NCBI GenBank assembly: GCA_965203915.1
Contig: OZ241918.1
Coordinates: 1,302,001-1,366,000 of the forward strand
Length of the DNA: 64,000 nt
Direction of reading: 5' to 3'
Origin: JASGCL01 sp965203915
Lineage (GTDB): Bacteria; Pseudomonadota; Alphaproteobacteria; JASGCL01
Shown here: positions 52,783 to 61,349 of the stretch, in pieces
Position numbering within the stretch: the first letter of the stretch is position 1
Layout: the number at the start of each line of letters is the position of its first letter
The notes under the pieces: model-generated
Databases searched by the model: none
Seen by the model: the letters and a program-made list of their open reading frames with translations, nothing else
Told to the model about the DNA's origin: nothing
Made by a program: the position numbers and the translations under genes

Positions 52783-53706
52783 TCATTTTACCAAAATCCA
52801 TTTTTTTTTGAATGAACGCGCCATGCTTTGATTGCGCTTATGCGGTCTGGTATGCTTGCCCTTTGTAACGCCATGCAAATAACTGGGGGTGGGCAAGCCA
52901 AGCAATTCAACCAACCACATGAAGCTGGAATCAAACCCATGAAATGCCTTGGCCCTTTCTAAGACAGAAATGGTGTCAAAAATTGTTTGCGCCTTGATGG
53001 GGCCGCGCCCCTTCCCGATATAAAATATTTTTGTTTTACCATTTTTTATTTCGGGAATTTTTTTTTCATCTATCATGAATCCGCGCCCTGGGTCGTCGTG
53101 CACCACAACATAATTATCGGTTTTTAAATAACCCACAACGCGGCGATAAAATTCCTCTTCGCGATTTTTATCGCGTTGCAAGCTGAAATAATGATGGCGC
53201 GATGCAAGGGGTATGTTCATGTCATCGTATAAAATATCATGAACCCGACCCTTTTTTTCTTCCGAAGCATCGTCGCTGATAGAAGGTTGCGGCAAATAAA
53301 CCCCCATGGTTTGAAACTTCAGCCCTAACTTCGCCAGCATATTTATTTTCCATGTATTATAGGGTTGCGGCACGCCGTTTTTCACGGGCGCAATATCGCG
53401 GTCGCTGTAGATAGGGTAAAACCCTATGTTACGTTCATCCCGAAATAAAAACCTTGCCTCATGGCGGGTGCGCCACATGATAACCAATATTATTTTATTT
53501 TTTTTTGCCAGCTGGCGCACCATGCCGCTTAATGCCAACATATCGCCCAAGCCAGCATGAGGCAATAAAAATATCGCCGCGTCTTTATTGCGTTGTCCAC
53601 CACGCCATAATATATAAAAAAAACGCCGCAAACAAAAAACAAAGAAATGCAAATGCGAATAATAAATCTTCGCAATTTTTTTATGAATATAGGGGAATAA
53701 TCCCAT
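52783..53706 (-). CDS. Glycosyltransferase-like protein (GT9/GT-B type, tentative)
   Basis: 307 residues from ATG 53706, 7 bases past the nuoC stop; a longer frame to 53829 overlaps nuoC. The N-terminus is basic and aromatic (about 1-31, YSHLHFFVFCLRRFFYILW), perhaps a membrane-associated helix. FLLPHAGLGDMLALSGMVRQ near 42-61 resembles the nucleotide-sugar glycosyltransferase N-domain loop (GDxL). KTKIFYIGKGRGPI and the late VLERAKAFHGFDSSFMWLVE with LLGLPTPSYLHG resemble the donor-binding half of GT-B enzymes. No acceptor can be named. A gene of this kind is not part of complex I; it interrupts nuoC-nuoD. Confidence 0.5.
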   Translation of the reverse strand: MGLFPYIHKKIAKIYYSHLHFFVFCLRRFFYILWRGGQRNKDAAIFLLPHAGLGDMLALSGMVRQLAKKNKIILVIMWRTRHEARFLFRDERNIGFYPIYSDRDIAPVKNGVPQPYNTWKINMLAKLGLKFQTMGVYLPQPSISDDASEEKKGRVHDILYDDMNIPLASRHHYFSLQRDKNREEEFYRRVVGYLKTDNYVVVHDDPGRGFMIDEKKIPEIKNGKTKIFYIGKGRGPIKAQTIFDTISVLERAKAFHGFDSSFMWLVELLGLPTPSYLHGVTKGKHTRPHKRNQSMARSFKKKWILVK

Positions 53707-53713
53707 CACGCTT

Positions 53714-54385
53714 TTATTTTTTTCGTGGTGGCAAGCTAGCCTTTTCATCGCCTGGCAACATGTTGGGTTGCGCAATGCCCGCGGTCGCCCCCATGCGGTT
53801 GGTGCCGTGCCATGGGCTTTCGAAATCAAACAACCTTAAATCTTGGGGCAATTCAACTTCTTTATATTGCACGCGTTCTTTGTCTTGGTCGTAATAAACC
53901 TCGACAAAGCCCGTCAGGGGGAAATCCTTCCTTTGCGGGTGGCCCGCGAAACCATAGTCGGTTAGAATACGGCGCAGGTCAGGATGGTCGTCAAAAAATA
54001 TACCATACATATCGAAAACTTCGCGTTCATACCAATCGGCAACGGGGAAGAATTCGGTTATACTGGGCAGCATTTCTTCATCGGACAACCAAACCTTAAC
54101 CCGCAACCTTTGATTATCGGCCAGGTTGAGCAATTGATAAACCACGGCAAATCTTTTTGCTTGGTCGCCATCGCCATGGTGTTCGGGGTCATCCAACATA
54201 TCGACCGCGGTTATATCTATCAACATGGCGAACCCCATTTTATTTTTTAGGTCCGCCATAATCATCTTAAGATTATCCTTGGCAATGGTGATGCAGGCTT
54301 CGTCGCGCGCGGTCAGGGCAAAGCCAGTCCCTGCCCAATTTTTTTCGGCGTGGCTTTCTATTTTTTTGATAAAAAAATTATTCAT
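53714..54385 (-). CDS. nuoC: NADH-quinone oxidoreductase subunit C
   Basis: 223 residues. VYQLLNLADNQRLRVKVWLS near 83, then FPVADWYEREVFDMYGIFFD near 114-133 and DHPDLRRILTDYGFAGHPQR, the most conserved part, followed by DFPLTGFVEVYYDQDKERV. It is a peripheral-arm subunit next to NuoD. It follows nuoB by 42 bases. Confidence 0.97.
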   Translation of the reverse strand: MNNFFIKKIESHAEKNWAGTGFALTARDEACITIAKDNLKMIMADLKNKMGFAMLIDITAVDMLDDPEHHGDGDQAKRFAVVYQLLNLADNQRLRVKVWLSDEEMLPSITEFFPVADWYEREVFDMYGIFFDDHPDLRRILTDYGFAGHPQRKDFPLTGFVEVYYDQDKERVQYKEVELPQDLRLFDFESPWHGTNRMGATAGIAQPNMLPGDEKASLPPRKK

Positions 54386-54427
54386 GATAAAAAGGGCTTG
54401 CTTGTTTTTTTGTTTGATAAAAAAATA

Positions 54428-55000
54428 TTAGCGGAAAATTTTAAAACGCTGTTGCGATTTTATTTTACGCTGCAATTGCATGACGCCATAAATCAATGCC
54501 TCGGCCGATGGCGGGCACCCTGGCACATAGACATCGACGGGAACAATTTTTTCGCAACCCCGCACCACCGAATAAGAATAATGGTAATAACCACCGCCGT
54601 TGGCGCAAGACCCCATGGAAATCACATAACGCGGTTCGGCCATTTGGTCATAGACTCGCCTTAGGGCTGGTGCCATTTTATTGGTCAGGGTGCCCGCGAC
54701 AATCATCACATCCGACTGGCGGGGGGAGCCACGGGGCACCACGCCGAATCGTTCAACATCATAACGCGGGGTTAAAAAATGCATCATTTCAACGGCGCAG
54801 CAAGCCAAGCCAAAGGTCATGGGCCAGAGCGACCCCGTTTGCGCCCAATTAACTATGTCGTTTAATTTAACCGTGATGAAGCCTTCGCTTTTTAATTCGT
54901 CACCCAAGAGGTTAGGCAATTTTGCCCCCGCGGCATCGCTCGCCAAATTGGCATTAAGCGCGCTGGGTGCGGCCTGGGATGATGTGAAAAAATTTTTCAT
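54428..55000 (-). CDS. nuoB: NADH-quinone oxidoreductase subunit B
   Basis: 190 residues. The N2 cluster ligands are in MTFGLACCAVEMMHF near 61-75 and, later, SMGSCANGGGYYHYSYSVVR near 133 and YVPGCPPSAEALIYGVMQL. The first 40 residues are Ala/Ser-rich and not conserved. It holds the last Fe-S cluster before quinone. nuoA is 49 bases upstream. Confidence 0.97.
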   Translation of the reverse strand: MKNFFTSSQAAPSALNANLASDAAGAKLPNLLGDELKSEGFITVKLNDIVNWAQTGSLWPMTFGLACCAVEMMHFLTPRYDVERFGVVPRGSPRQSDVMIVAGTLTNKMAPALRRVYDQMAEPRYVISMGSCANGGGYYHYSYSVVRGCEKIVPVDVYVPGCPPSAEALIYGVMQLQRKIKSQQRFKIFR

Positions 55001-55049
55001 AATATTATGTCTGTTATTTGTGTTTGGTTAGAAAAAAAAATGACCGATA

Positions 55050-55505
55050 TTATTCCCAATCCAGCGCGCCCTTTTTCCATTCATAAATAAAACCAATGGT
55101 GAGGATAGCAAGGAAAAGCATCATGGCATAAAAACCAAACGACCCAACGGATTTTAACGACACGACCCATGGGAAGAGGAAGGCAACCTCCAGGTCAAAA
55201 ATAATAAACAAAATCGAAACCAGGTAAAACCTAACATCAAATTGATGGCGACTTTCGGCGAAGGCAGGAAAGCCACATTCGTAAGGATCGTTTTTGGCGG
55301 TGTAGGGTTTTTGCCCCACAATCAAACGCGATGCAACGATAATAATTGCCGACAAGCCAAAAGCAACCACCATGAAAATAATAATGGGAAAATAAGTTGA
55401 CAGCAAGGTGGCGGTGCCGCTGGCCGATGTTGCCACGCCGCCCGTGGTGGCGACGGCGGTTGAGGCCATGTCTGTCAAATTGGTCAGGGTATTGGTATCA
55501 GCCAT
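55050..55505 (-). CDS. nuoA: NADH-quinone oxidoreductase subunit A
   Basis: 151 residues against about 120 usually; an extra Thr/Ala-rich N-terminal 30 residues precede the first membrane segment (TYFPIIIFMVVAFGLSAII). The conserved loop DPYECGFPAFAESRHQFDVR near 78-97 and FYLVSILFIIFDLEVAFLFP near 98-117 are clear. It is the first gene of the operon; a promoter candidate lies at 55520-55548. Confidence 0.96.
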   Translation of the reverse strand: MADTNTLTNLTDMASTAVATTGGVATSASGTATLLSTYFPIIIFMVVAFGLSAIIIVASRLIVGQKPYTAKNDPYECGFPAFAESRHQFDVRFYLVSILFIIFDLEVAFLFPWVVSLKSVGSFGFYAMMLFLAILTIGFIYEWKKGALDWE

Positions 55506-55519
55506 TATTTTATTTTTTA

Positions 55520-55548
55520 TTCATAAACCTATTTCTAATAAAAATCAA
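55520..55548 (-). promoter_or_regulatory. Promoter candidate of the nuo operon
   Basis: On the minus strand TTGATT (55548-55543), 17 bases, TATGAA (55525-55520). It is 15 bases from the nuoA start, so the transcript would have a very short leader. The -35 ends one base before the palindromic array at 55550. Confidence 0.45.
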
Positions 55549-55650
55549 CCTAGGCTTCGCCTAGAACAAACCTAGGCTTCGCCTAGAATCAAACTAGGCC
55601 TCGCCTAGAACAAACCTAGGCTTCGCCTAGAACCAAACTGTTCCGCTTCT
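55549..55650 (+). repeat. Palindromic element array A: four tandem 22-bp units plus tail
   Basis: CTAGGC-N3-GCCTAG palindromes begin at 55550, 55572, 55594 and 55616, an exact 22-bp period, with loops TTC, TTC, CTC, TTC and linkers of the AA(c/t)(c)AAAC kind. The last is followed by AACCAAACTGTTCCGCTTCT, shared with copy B (62676). The array fills much of the 255-bp gap between nuoA and rlmE. Confidence 0.95.
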
Positions 55651-55703
55651 AAACGCATATGTTTTTTCGTAGAAAATAAGCCAGGTCATGTTGGTGAAGA
55701 TTA

Positions 55704-55784
55704 ATGCTTACCCTCATGCTTACTCTAATGCTTCCCCTCATGCTTACCCTCATGCTTACTCTAATGCTTCCCCTCATGCTTCCC
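55704..55784 (-). repeat. 12-bp repeat array covering the rlmE stop codon
   Basis: Six full 12-bp units plus a partial one; three variants (plus strand ATGCTTACCCTC, ATGCTTACTCTA, ATGCTTCCCCTC) form a 36-bp block present twice exactly (55704-55739 and 55740-55775). On the coding strand a unit reads Lys-His-Glu-Gly, and the ATGCTTACTCTA variant turns Glu into TAG. Confidence 0.95.
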
Positions 55785-56417
55785 TTGCGCCACCAAATAA
55801 ACTTCGGGCGATTCTTTCCTGCTGGATGCTGGCTTGACATGCTTGACCACCCTGAATGATTTTTTTATTTTTTGTAAAATCTCACCGCTCGCCCCACCCT
55901 GAAAAACCTTGGCAACAAAAAAACCGCCCGTCGCCAAATGGGCAATGGCGAACTCCGCCGCCTGCTCCACCAAAAATAAAGTGCGCAGATGGTCGGTGCT
56001 TTGATGCCCCGTGGTGTTGCTTGCCATGTCGGATAGGACGCCATCCAACTTTTTGCCCGCCAACAATTCTACAATTTTTTCTTGATGTTCTGGCTTGGTA
56101 AAATCACCCAATAGAATTTCTGTTCCCGCCACGGGGTCAGTTGGCAACAAATCGATAGCAATGATGGTGGCGGGGCGATGGGGTTGATTGTTTATTCTTT
56201 GCGCCAATACTTGCAACCAACCGCCTGGCGCCGAGCCTAGGTCCACCACCGCCTGGCCTGATTTTAATAATTTGCATTGCTTATCAATTTCTAAAAGTTT
56301 AAAGGCCGACCGCGCACGATACCCCGCTTGCCGTGCCATTTTTACATAGGGGTCATGCAATTGACGCTGCACCCAGGCACGCGACGATGGTTTTAATTTT
56401 TTATTTTTGATATCCAT
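55761..56417 (-). CDS. rlmE: 23S rRNA (uridine-2552) 2'-O-methyltransferase
   Basis: 218 residues. The RrmJ/RlmE signature includes SRAWVQRQLHDPYVKMARQA, RSAFKLLEIDKQ (catalytic Lys near 38-42), the SAM motif VVDLGSAPGGWLQVLAQR, LDGVLSDMASNTTGHQSTDH (Asp), and GGFFVAKVFQGG (Lys). It methylates the A-loop of 23S rRNA, a late step of large-subunit assembly. The C-terminus ends GKHEGKH and the stop TAG itself belongs to the 12-bp repeat, so its end would move with repeat copy number. Confidence 0.95.
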   Translation of the reverse strand: MDIKNKKLKPSSRAWVQRQLHDPYVKMARQAGYRARSAFKLLEIDKQCKLLKSGQAVVDLGSAPGGWLQVLAQRINNQPHRPATIIAIDLLPTDPVAGTEILLGDFTKPEHQEKIVELLAGKKLDGVLSDMASNTTGHQSTDHLRTLFLVEQAAEFAIAHLATGGFFVAKVFQGGASGEILQKIKKSFRVVKHVKPASSRKESPEVYLVAQGKHEGKH

Positions 56418-56555
56418 TTTCTCATATTCATAGCCAACATCATTACATCATCATGCGCCAAAAAACAAAAATTTGATTGCAGTAAAAAACGAATAGGTTT
56501 ATCAATCCCCCTTATAACCATAACAGATTTTTAATACTCTTTCTCTAACTCTACC

Positions 56556-57620
56556 ATGCCCTCTTCTTCTCCTACACCTGTTTCTTCTTCTGCCCCCCAG
56601 GTTGTGCCAACCGTTGTCGGTATTGGCAATGTTGTTATTGACCGTTCTTTCACCTTGAAGCGCGATGCTATCCTCGCCCTTGGTTATCCCGAAAAAACCA
56701 TGAGTTTGATAGACGATGCCACCGCCGATAAAATAAGCAAACAATTTGCCTGGCAAGAATCAACCGCGGGCGGTTCGGTGGGCAATTCCTTGGCGACCAT
56801 TTCGGCCCTCACCCATTTGTTTTTTGGCATGGGGCAGGCTGCCACCGTTCAATTTCATGGCGTGGCGAGCGAAGACGAAGGGGCCAATATTTTTGAAAAG
56901 TCATTTGCCAGCAACGGCGGGCGCGCCGTGTTGCATAAAATTAACGAATCCCATACTGGGCAATGTTTTTGCTTGATAGACGAACAGGGCGGCGATCGCA
57001 CCATGCTGGCCAACCTGGGTAGCAACCTTCGTTTTCATTTATCGCTATTGGACGAGGCTAACATTGCCAAAAGCCAATTGGTTTTTTTGGAAGGATATAT
57101 TTTTGATAGCCCAGACAGCAAATCGGCCTTTAACGCCATTGTTAAAAATAAAAAAGCGGCGCAACAACGTATCGCCCTTACCCTGTCCGACCATTTTTGT
57201 GTGCTGCGCCATGGGGCGGATTTTTTAACATTGATTAAGCAAGGCGTCGATATTGTTTTTGCCAACGAAGCGGAGATTTTATCCCTTACCAAAACCGATG
57301 ATATTGATAAAGCCATCACGGCGGCAAAAGATTTGGCACCGCTGGTGCTTATCACCCGCGCCGAAAAGGGCGTTGTCATATTGCAAAAAGGCAAATCACC
57401 CCTTACCATTGCTGGCGAAAAGAATATCAAGGTGCTTGATGCCACGGGGGCGGGCGACCAATTGGCGGGCGGATTTTTATTCGGCTTGATGAGCGAATGG
57501 CCATTGGATGTTGCGGCGCAACTTGGTTGCCATTTGGCTGCTAGCATCATTCAACAATGGGGCGCGCGTTTAGACATCACCCCACCGTTGATTAGAGATT
57601 TTATCAAATACAAAAAATGA
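56556..57620 (+). CDS. PfkB-family carbohydrate/nucleoside kinase (adenosine-kinase-like)
   Basis: 354 residues. The N-terminal VVGIGNVVIDRSFTLKRDAI is followed by GGSVGNSLATISALTHLFFG (first PfkB-type Gly-rich segment, near 70-89), a lid, and the second signature LDATGAGDQLAGGFLFGLMS near 294-313 with the catalytic Asp. Similar alphaproteobacterial proteins are annotated as adenosine kinase; the substrate here is not proven and other sugars are possible. The first 20 residues are Ser/Pro-rich. The stop overlaps the uvrD start (ATGA), so the two are translationally coupled. Confidence 0.8.
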   Translation: MPSSSPTPVSSSAPQVVPTVVGIGNVVIDRSFTLKRDAILALGYPEKTMSLIDDATADKISKQFAWQESTAGGSVGNSLATISALTHLFFGMGQAATVQFHGVASEDEGANIFEKSFASNGGRAVLHKINESHTGQCFCLIDEQGGDRTMLANLGSNLRFHLSLLDEANIAKSQLVFLEGYIFDSPDSKSAFNAIVKNKKAAQQRIALTLSDHFCVLRHGADFLTLIKQGVDIVFANEAEILSLTKTDDIDKAITAAKDLAPLVLITRAEKGVVILQKGKSPLTIAGEKNIKVLDATGAGDQLAGGFLFGLMSEWPLDVAAQLGCHLAASIIQQWGARLDITPPLIRDFIKYKK

Positions 57621-59896
57621 CCAGCCTTAACCCCCAGCAGCAGGCCGCTATCGATACGCTTGATGGTCCCTTGCTGGTGCTTGCTGGGGCGGGCACGGGC
57701 AAGACCCGCGTCCTGACCCATCGGCTGGCGGAGCTTATCGCGCAAGAACGCGCCCAGCCTTATCAGATAATGGCCTTAACCTTTACCAACCGCGCCGCCA
57801 AAGAAATGAAAAATCGCACCGCGCAAATCATTGGCGAGGATAAGGCGCGCGATGTTTGGTTGGGAACATTCCATTCGGTTGGTGCCAAATTGTTGCGGCG
57901 TTATGCCGACAGGATTGGCTTGTCGCCCAGCTTCACCATCATCAACCAGGACGACCAACAACGTTTGTTAAAAAATATCGCGCTTGACCAACAACTTGAC
58001 CCCGAGGAATATAATGGCAAATTGTTATCGCATATTTTGAACAGCCACAAGGATAGGTGCGAACAACCCGAAGTGGTTGAGCAAGGCGTGGTGCAAGAAA
58101 TTTTTCAAAATTATAAACGCCAGATGACGGCGATGAACGCCGTGGATTTTGCCGATTTGATTTATCTTAATATTTTGCTGTGGAGGAAATCACCCGATGT
58201 GCTGGAACATTGGCAAAATCATTTTCAATATTTCTTGGTCGATGAATATCAAGATACCAACCATGCGCAATATCTTTTCTTAAAAATGCTGGCGCAACGC
58301 ACCAGCAACCTGGCTTGCGTGGGCGATGACGACCAATCTATCTACAGCTGGCGCGGTGCCGACATCGGCAATATTTTATCATTTCAAAAAGATTATCCCG
58401 AAGCGAAGGTGATTCGCCTGGAAGAAAATTATCGCTCGACCATGCCGATACTAACATGCGCCAACCATGTTATCAGCCACAACCAATCGCGTTTGGGGAA
58501 ACAGCTTTTTACCCCCAAGCAATCAAATGACAAGGTCTTGATAAGGGAATGTTTCGATAGCGAGCAAGAAGCCGAATTAATCGCCCGCGCCGTTCACCAA
58601 TATAATATTGCGGGCAAGGATTTTTCAAGCATGGCGGTTTTGGTGCGAACATCGGCGCAAACCCGCGCCCTGGAAACGCGTTTGAATTATTTGGCTATTC
58701 CTTACCAAGTTATCGGTGGCGCAAAATTTTATGACCGCGAAGAGATTAAAGATGCCTTGGCTTACCTGCGGCTTGTTCATAACTCAACCGATGACCTTGC
58801 CTTTCGCCGTATTATCAACAAACCAAAGCGGGGGTTTGGCGATGCTGCCTTAGAAAAATTGGCGCAGGATGCCAACGCGCAAGGTTTATCTTTGTTTGAT
58901 ACCTTGCAAAAAAAAGTTGCCGCGGGCGTCGAAAAATCAGACAAAATAAGATATTTGGTCAACACGATTGAAACATTGGCGCATGACATAGCTCACGACG
59001 ACCATGTGGTGCTCGCCAACCTTACCTCAAGCATGTTAGAAAAGGCTGGATACATGGAAATGTTGCGCAGCCACAAAGATAAGTTGGAGGCCGAAGGCCG
59101 CATAGAAAATTTAAAAGAACTTTTCGTCGCCATGGAACCATATCAAAGCTTGGCAGCATTTTTGGAGGAGGTCTCGCTCGCCACCAGCGGCGATGAAAAA
59201 AATGACGGTAACAAATTATCCTTGATGACCATCCATGCCGCCAAGGGATTAGAATTTCCCATTGTATTTTTTTCAGGTTGGGAAGAAGGAATATTCCCCA
59301 GCCCGCGCACGGTGAGCGAGGAAGGACAAAAGGGCGTGGAAGAAGAGCGACGCTTAGCCTACGTCGGTATTACCCGCGCCATGAATCATTTAATTATTTC
59401 TTATGCCCGCCGCCGCCGTATGTTTGGCAACAATTGGGTTGACCAACAACCTTCACGATTTTTGAAGGAATTGGATAAATCATCCACCATATGGCAACGC
59501 GCCGATGGATCCTTCACCACTGACCCCGCCAAAACATTCAACCGTCAAGATACCCATCACAAGGTTGCCGATAAATATTATGGCACGCGCCCCGCCCCAT
59601 CCTACGGCGCGACGCGCCAGCCGTCCTCTTCGGGCGCGGGGGCATTTTCACCGCGGCCTGGCAACGCGCCGCGCCAACCAAACGCAACCCCATCAACCCC
59701 AATGAATGCGGTTGACGCGGTTTTGGTCGGGCGTGCCGTCAAACACCCGCGGTTCGGGTTGGGAAAAATAACCGATGTAAAGGGTGAGGTATTTGTCATC
59801 CATTTTCATGATGATAAATCGCGTTCGGTGTTGCGCGAATTTGTGGATATTATTACCGCCAACCCCATCAGTGGTAAGGCGACTCTGCATTCTTGA
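57617..59896 (+). CDS. uvrD: UvrD/PcrA-type DNA helicase
   Basis: 759 residues, superfamily 1A. Motifs in order: SLNPQQQAAIDTLDGPLLVL with LAGAGTGKTRVLTHRL (Walker A), ALTFTNRAAKEM, VDEYQDTNHAQY (Walker B), GDDDQSIYSWRGADI, LEENYRSTMPIL, MTIHAAKGLEFPIVFFSGWE, and EERRLAYVGITRAMNHL. The C-terminal 40 residues (VGRAVKHPRFGLGKITDVKG) are the small beta domain of PcrA/UvrD. It serves mismatch and nucleotide-excision repair and clears RNA polymerase. It overlaps the PfkB kinase gene by 4 bases. The linker at about 670-700 is Ser/Pro/Arg-rich. Confidence 0.95.
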   Translation: MTSLNPQQQAAIDTLDGPLLVLAGAGTGKTRVLTHRLAELIAQERAQPYQIMALTFTNRAAKEMKNRTAQIIGEDKARDVWLGTFHSVGAKLLRRYADRIGLSPSFTIINQDDQQRLLKNIALDQQLDPEEYNGKLLSHILNSHKDRCEQPEVVEQGVVQEIFQNYKRQMTAMNAVDFADLIYLNILLWRKSPDVLEHWQNHFQYFLVDEYQDTNHAQYLFLKMLAQRTSNLACVGDDDQSIYSWRGADIGNILSFQKDYPEAKVIRLEENYRSTMPILTCANHVISHNQSRLGKQLFTPKQSNDKVLIRECFDSEQEAELIARAVHQYNIAGKDFSSMAVLVRTSAQTRALETRLNYLAIPYQVIGGAKFYDREEIKDALAYLRLVHNSTDDLAFRRIINKPKRGFGDAALEKLAQDANAQGLSLFDTLQKKVAAGVEKSDKIRYLVNTIETLAHDIAHDDHVVLANLTSSMLEKAGYMEMLRSHKDKLEAEGRIENLKELFVAMEPYQSLAAFLEEVSLATSGDEKNDGNKLSLMTIHAAKGLEFPIVFFSGWEEGIFPSPRTVSEEGQKGVEEERRLAYVGITRAMNHLIISYARRRRMFGNNWVDQQPSRFLKELDKSSTIWQRADGSFTTDPAKTFNRQDTHHKVADKYYGTRPAPSYGATRQPSSSGAGAFSPRPGNAPRQPNATPSTPMNAVDAVLVGRAVKHPRFGLGKITDVKGEVFVIHFHDDKSRSVLREFVDIITANPISGKATLHS

Positions 59897-59962
59897 TAAC
59901 AAAAACCTGCAACAGCAGGGGCAACCAAATAATTGCCCTATCACCATCGTCATAAAAAAACC

Positions 59963-60886
59963 ATGACAACATTTTTTCTTGCCCAATTGCTTTTGCCAAG
60001 GACGCGGTGGGAATCTGTATCGGCCGACATTGAACATAACCTAACCCTTGCCAGCCAACATCAGGTTTCTATAAGCTACAAGCCAAGCAACGGCGACATG
60101 GCGGTAGAAATTATTTTTTGCGATGATGATAGAGATTTGTTGCCCGCGGATTTTTTATCAGCGGCGCAGGTCACGCCCCTAAGGGATAAAAATTGGTTGA
60201 TAGAGCAACGAAAAGATTTTGCGCCGATTATTTTATCGGGCCATCAATCACATCAACCTATCAACCAACATCACCGCTGGTGGGTTGCCGACCAACATTA
60301 CCAACAAACGCCGCCGCCCTTTCCCACCAAAAAATTGCTGATAGATATTTCATTGGCCTTTGGCACGGGGCGACACCCGACAACGCAATTATGTTTGAAC
60401 CTGCTATGTCTTTTACCCGCCAACAAAAAATGGCACATGTTGGATGTTGGCACGGGCACAGGCATTTTGGCCATGGCCGCCCAACAATTGCACCGACGTG
60501 CCGTCGTCACCATGGCGGATAATGACCCCGTCGCCATAAAAATTGCGCGGCATAATGCCGCCATCAATCGTTTGCCGATTAAAAAATTTATATTGGGCGA
60601 TGGTTTAAAAAAATTTTATAAAGCAAATAATATTGCACGAACCTATGATTTGATATTTGCCAATATCATGTTTTTACCACTTTACCGTTTGGCACCCGCC
60701 ATTGCCCGCGCCAGCGCAAGCCATGGTTTTATTATTTTGTCGGGCATCACCGCGCACCAAGCCAATGGTTTAAAACGGCGTTATCAAAGTTTGGGTTTCA
60801 TCACCGTGGCGCAACAACAACAGGGGGATTGGGTTGGATTGTTATTACAAAAAAAATTTCTAGCCAAAACTAATCATAAAAAATAG
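59963..60886 (+). CDS. prmA: Ribosomal protein L11 methyltransferase
   Basis: 307 residues from ATG 59963 (an upstream ATG at 59933 gives ten extra residues that look non-coding). ISLAFGTGRHPTTQLCLNLL near 128-147 and MLDVGTGTGILAMAAQQL near 158-175 are the PrmA/SAM signatures, with DNDPVAIKIARHNA and YDLIFANIMFLPL (NxxxxPL). The enzyme trimethylates L11. The N-terminal domain is divergent and short. No terminator follows; the IHF-like gene starts 81 bases later. Confidence 0.9.
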   Translation: MTTFFLAQLLLPRTRWESVSADIEHNLTLASQHQVSISYKPSNGDMAVEIIFCDDDRDLLPADFLSAAQVTPLRDKNWLIEQRKDFAPIILSGHQSHQPINQHHRWWVADQHYQQTPPPFPTKKLLIDISLAFGTGRHPTTQLCLNLLCLLPANKKWHMLDVGTGTGILAMAAQQLHRRAVVTMADNDPVAIKIARHNAAINRLPIKKFILGDGLKKFYKANNIARTYDLIFANIMFLPLYRLAPAIARASASHGFIILSGITAHQANGLKRRYQSLGFITVAQQQQGDWVGLLLQKKFLAKTNHKK

Positions 60887-60904
60887 TTGAAACTAGGATT
60901 AAAT

Positions 60905-60933
60905 TTGTCTATCACCATTCTTAGTGATATAAA
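60905..60933 (+). promoter_or_regulatory. Strong promoter candidate for the IHF-like gene and prs
   Basis: TTGTCT (60905-60910), 17 bases, TATAAA (60928-60933). It starts transcription near 60940, about 28 bases before the IHF-like start. Confidence 0.6.
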
Positions 60934-60967
60934 TCAAAACTTACATTTGCATTACTTTTTAACCATC

Positions 60968-61342
60968 ATGGCTACCACACCACCAACCACCCCCGCCCCC
61001 ATCGCGAAGGAAGATGATAATATCAGCCGCGCCATGTTGTTTGCCCGCGTGGCGGAAAAACATCGCGATTTATCACCGCAGCAGATAGAAAACGTCATCC
61101 GCGACATTATTGATGAAATGGCCAACAATTTGATTCAGGGGAATGAAATTGCTATTCGCCAATTAGGATTTTGGAAATTAAAAACCCGCAAGGCAAAAAA
61201 TGCCCGCAACCCCAAAACGGGGGAGGCATTAACGGTGCAGGGGCGCGAAACCATCCATTATCGCCAAAGCCGTTATGTTTTTAACTTACTCAACCCGCAT
61301 ATAAAGAAAACGAATCGGGTTAAGGTGACAACACCTAACTAA
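60968..61342 (+). CDS. Divergent integration host factor/HU family DNA-binding protein
   Basis: 124 residues from ATG 60968; the frame upstream opens only with TTG at 60887. The HU/IHF fold is clear: helix-helix (MLFARVAEKHRDLSPQQIEN, IIDEMANNLIQGNEIAIRQL), then GFWKLKTRKAKNARNPKTGE, close to the GxFxxxxRxxRxGRNPxTGE pattern, and the beta arm. It resembles IHF-beta more than HU, but the tail after the arm (YRQSRYVFNLLNPHIKKTNR) differs from the usual FKPGKxLR, and 20 Pro/Thr-rich residues precede the fold. It should bend DNA; the target is unknown. prs follows 7 bases later. Confidence 0.75.
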   Translation: MATTPPTTPAPIAKEDDNISRAMLFARVAEKHRDLSPQQIENVIRDIIDEMANNLIQGNEIAIRQLGFWKLKTRKAKNARNPKTGEALTVQGRETIHYRQSRYVFNLLNPHIKKTNRVKVTTPN

Positions 61343-61349
61343 GTTACTT

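Noticed and set aside
55549..55784. CRISPR array
   Set aside because: The units are contiguous 22-bp and 12-bp repeats without unique spacers, and no cas gene is near.
55649..55840. 63-codon minus-strand frame with MRGSIRVSMRV repeats
   Set aside because: It is the 12-bp repeat read in another frame, overlapping the real rlmE end.
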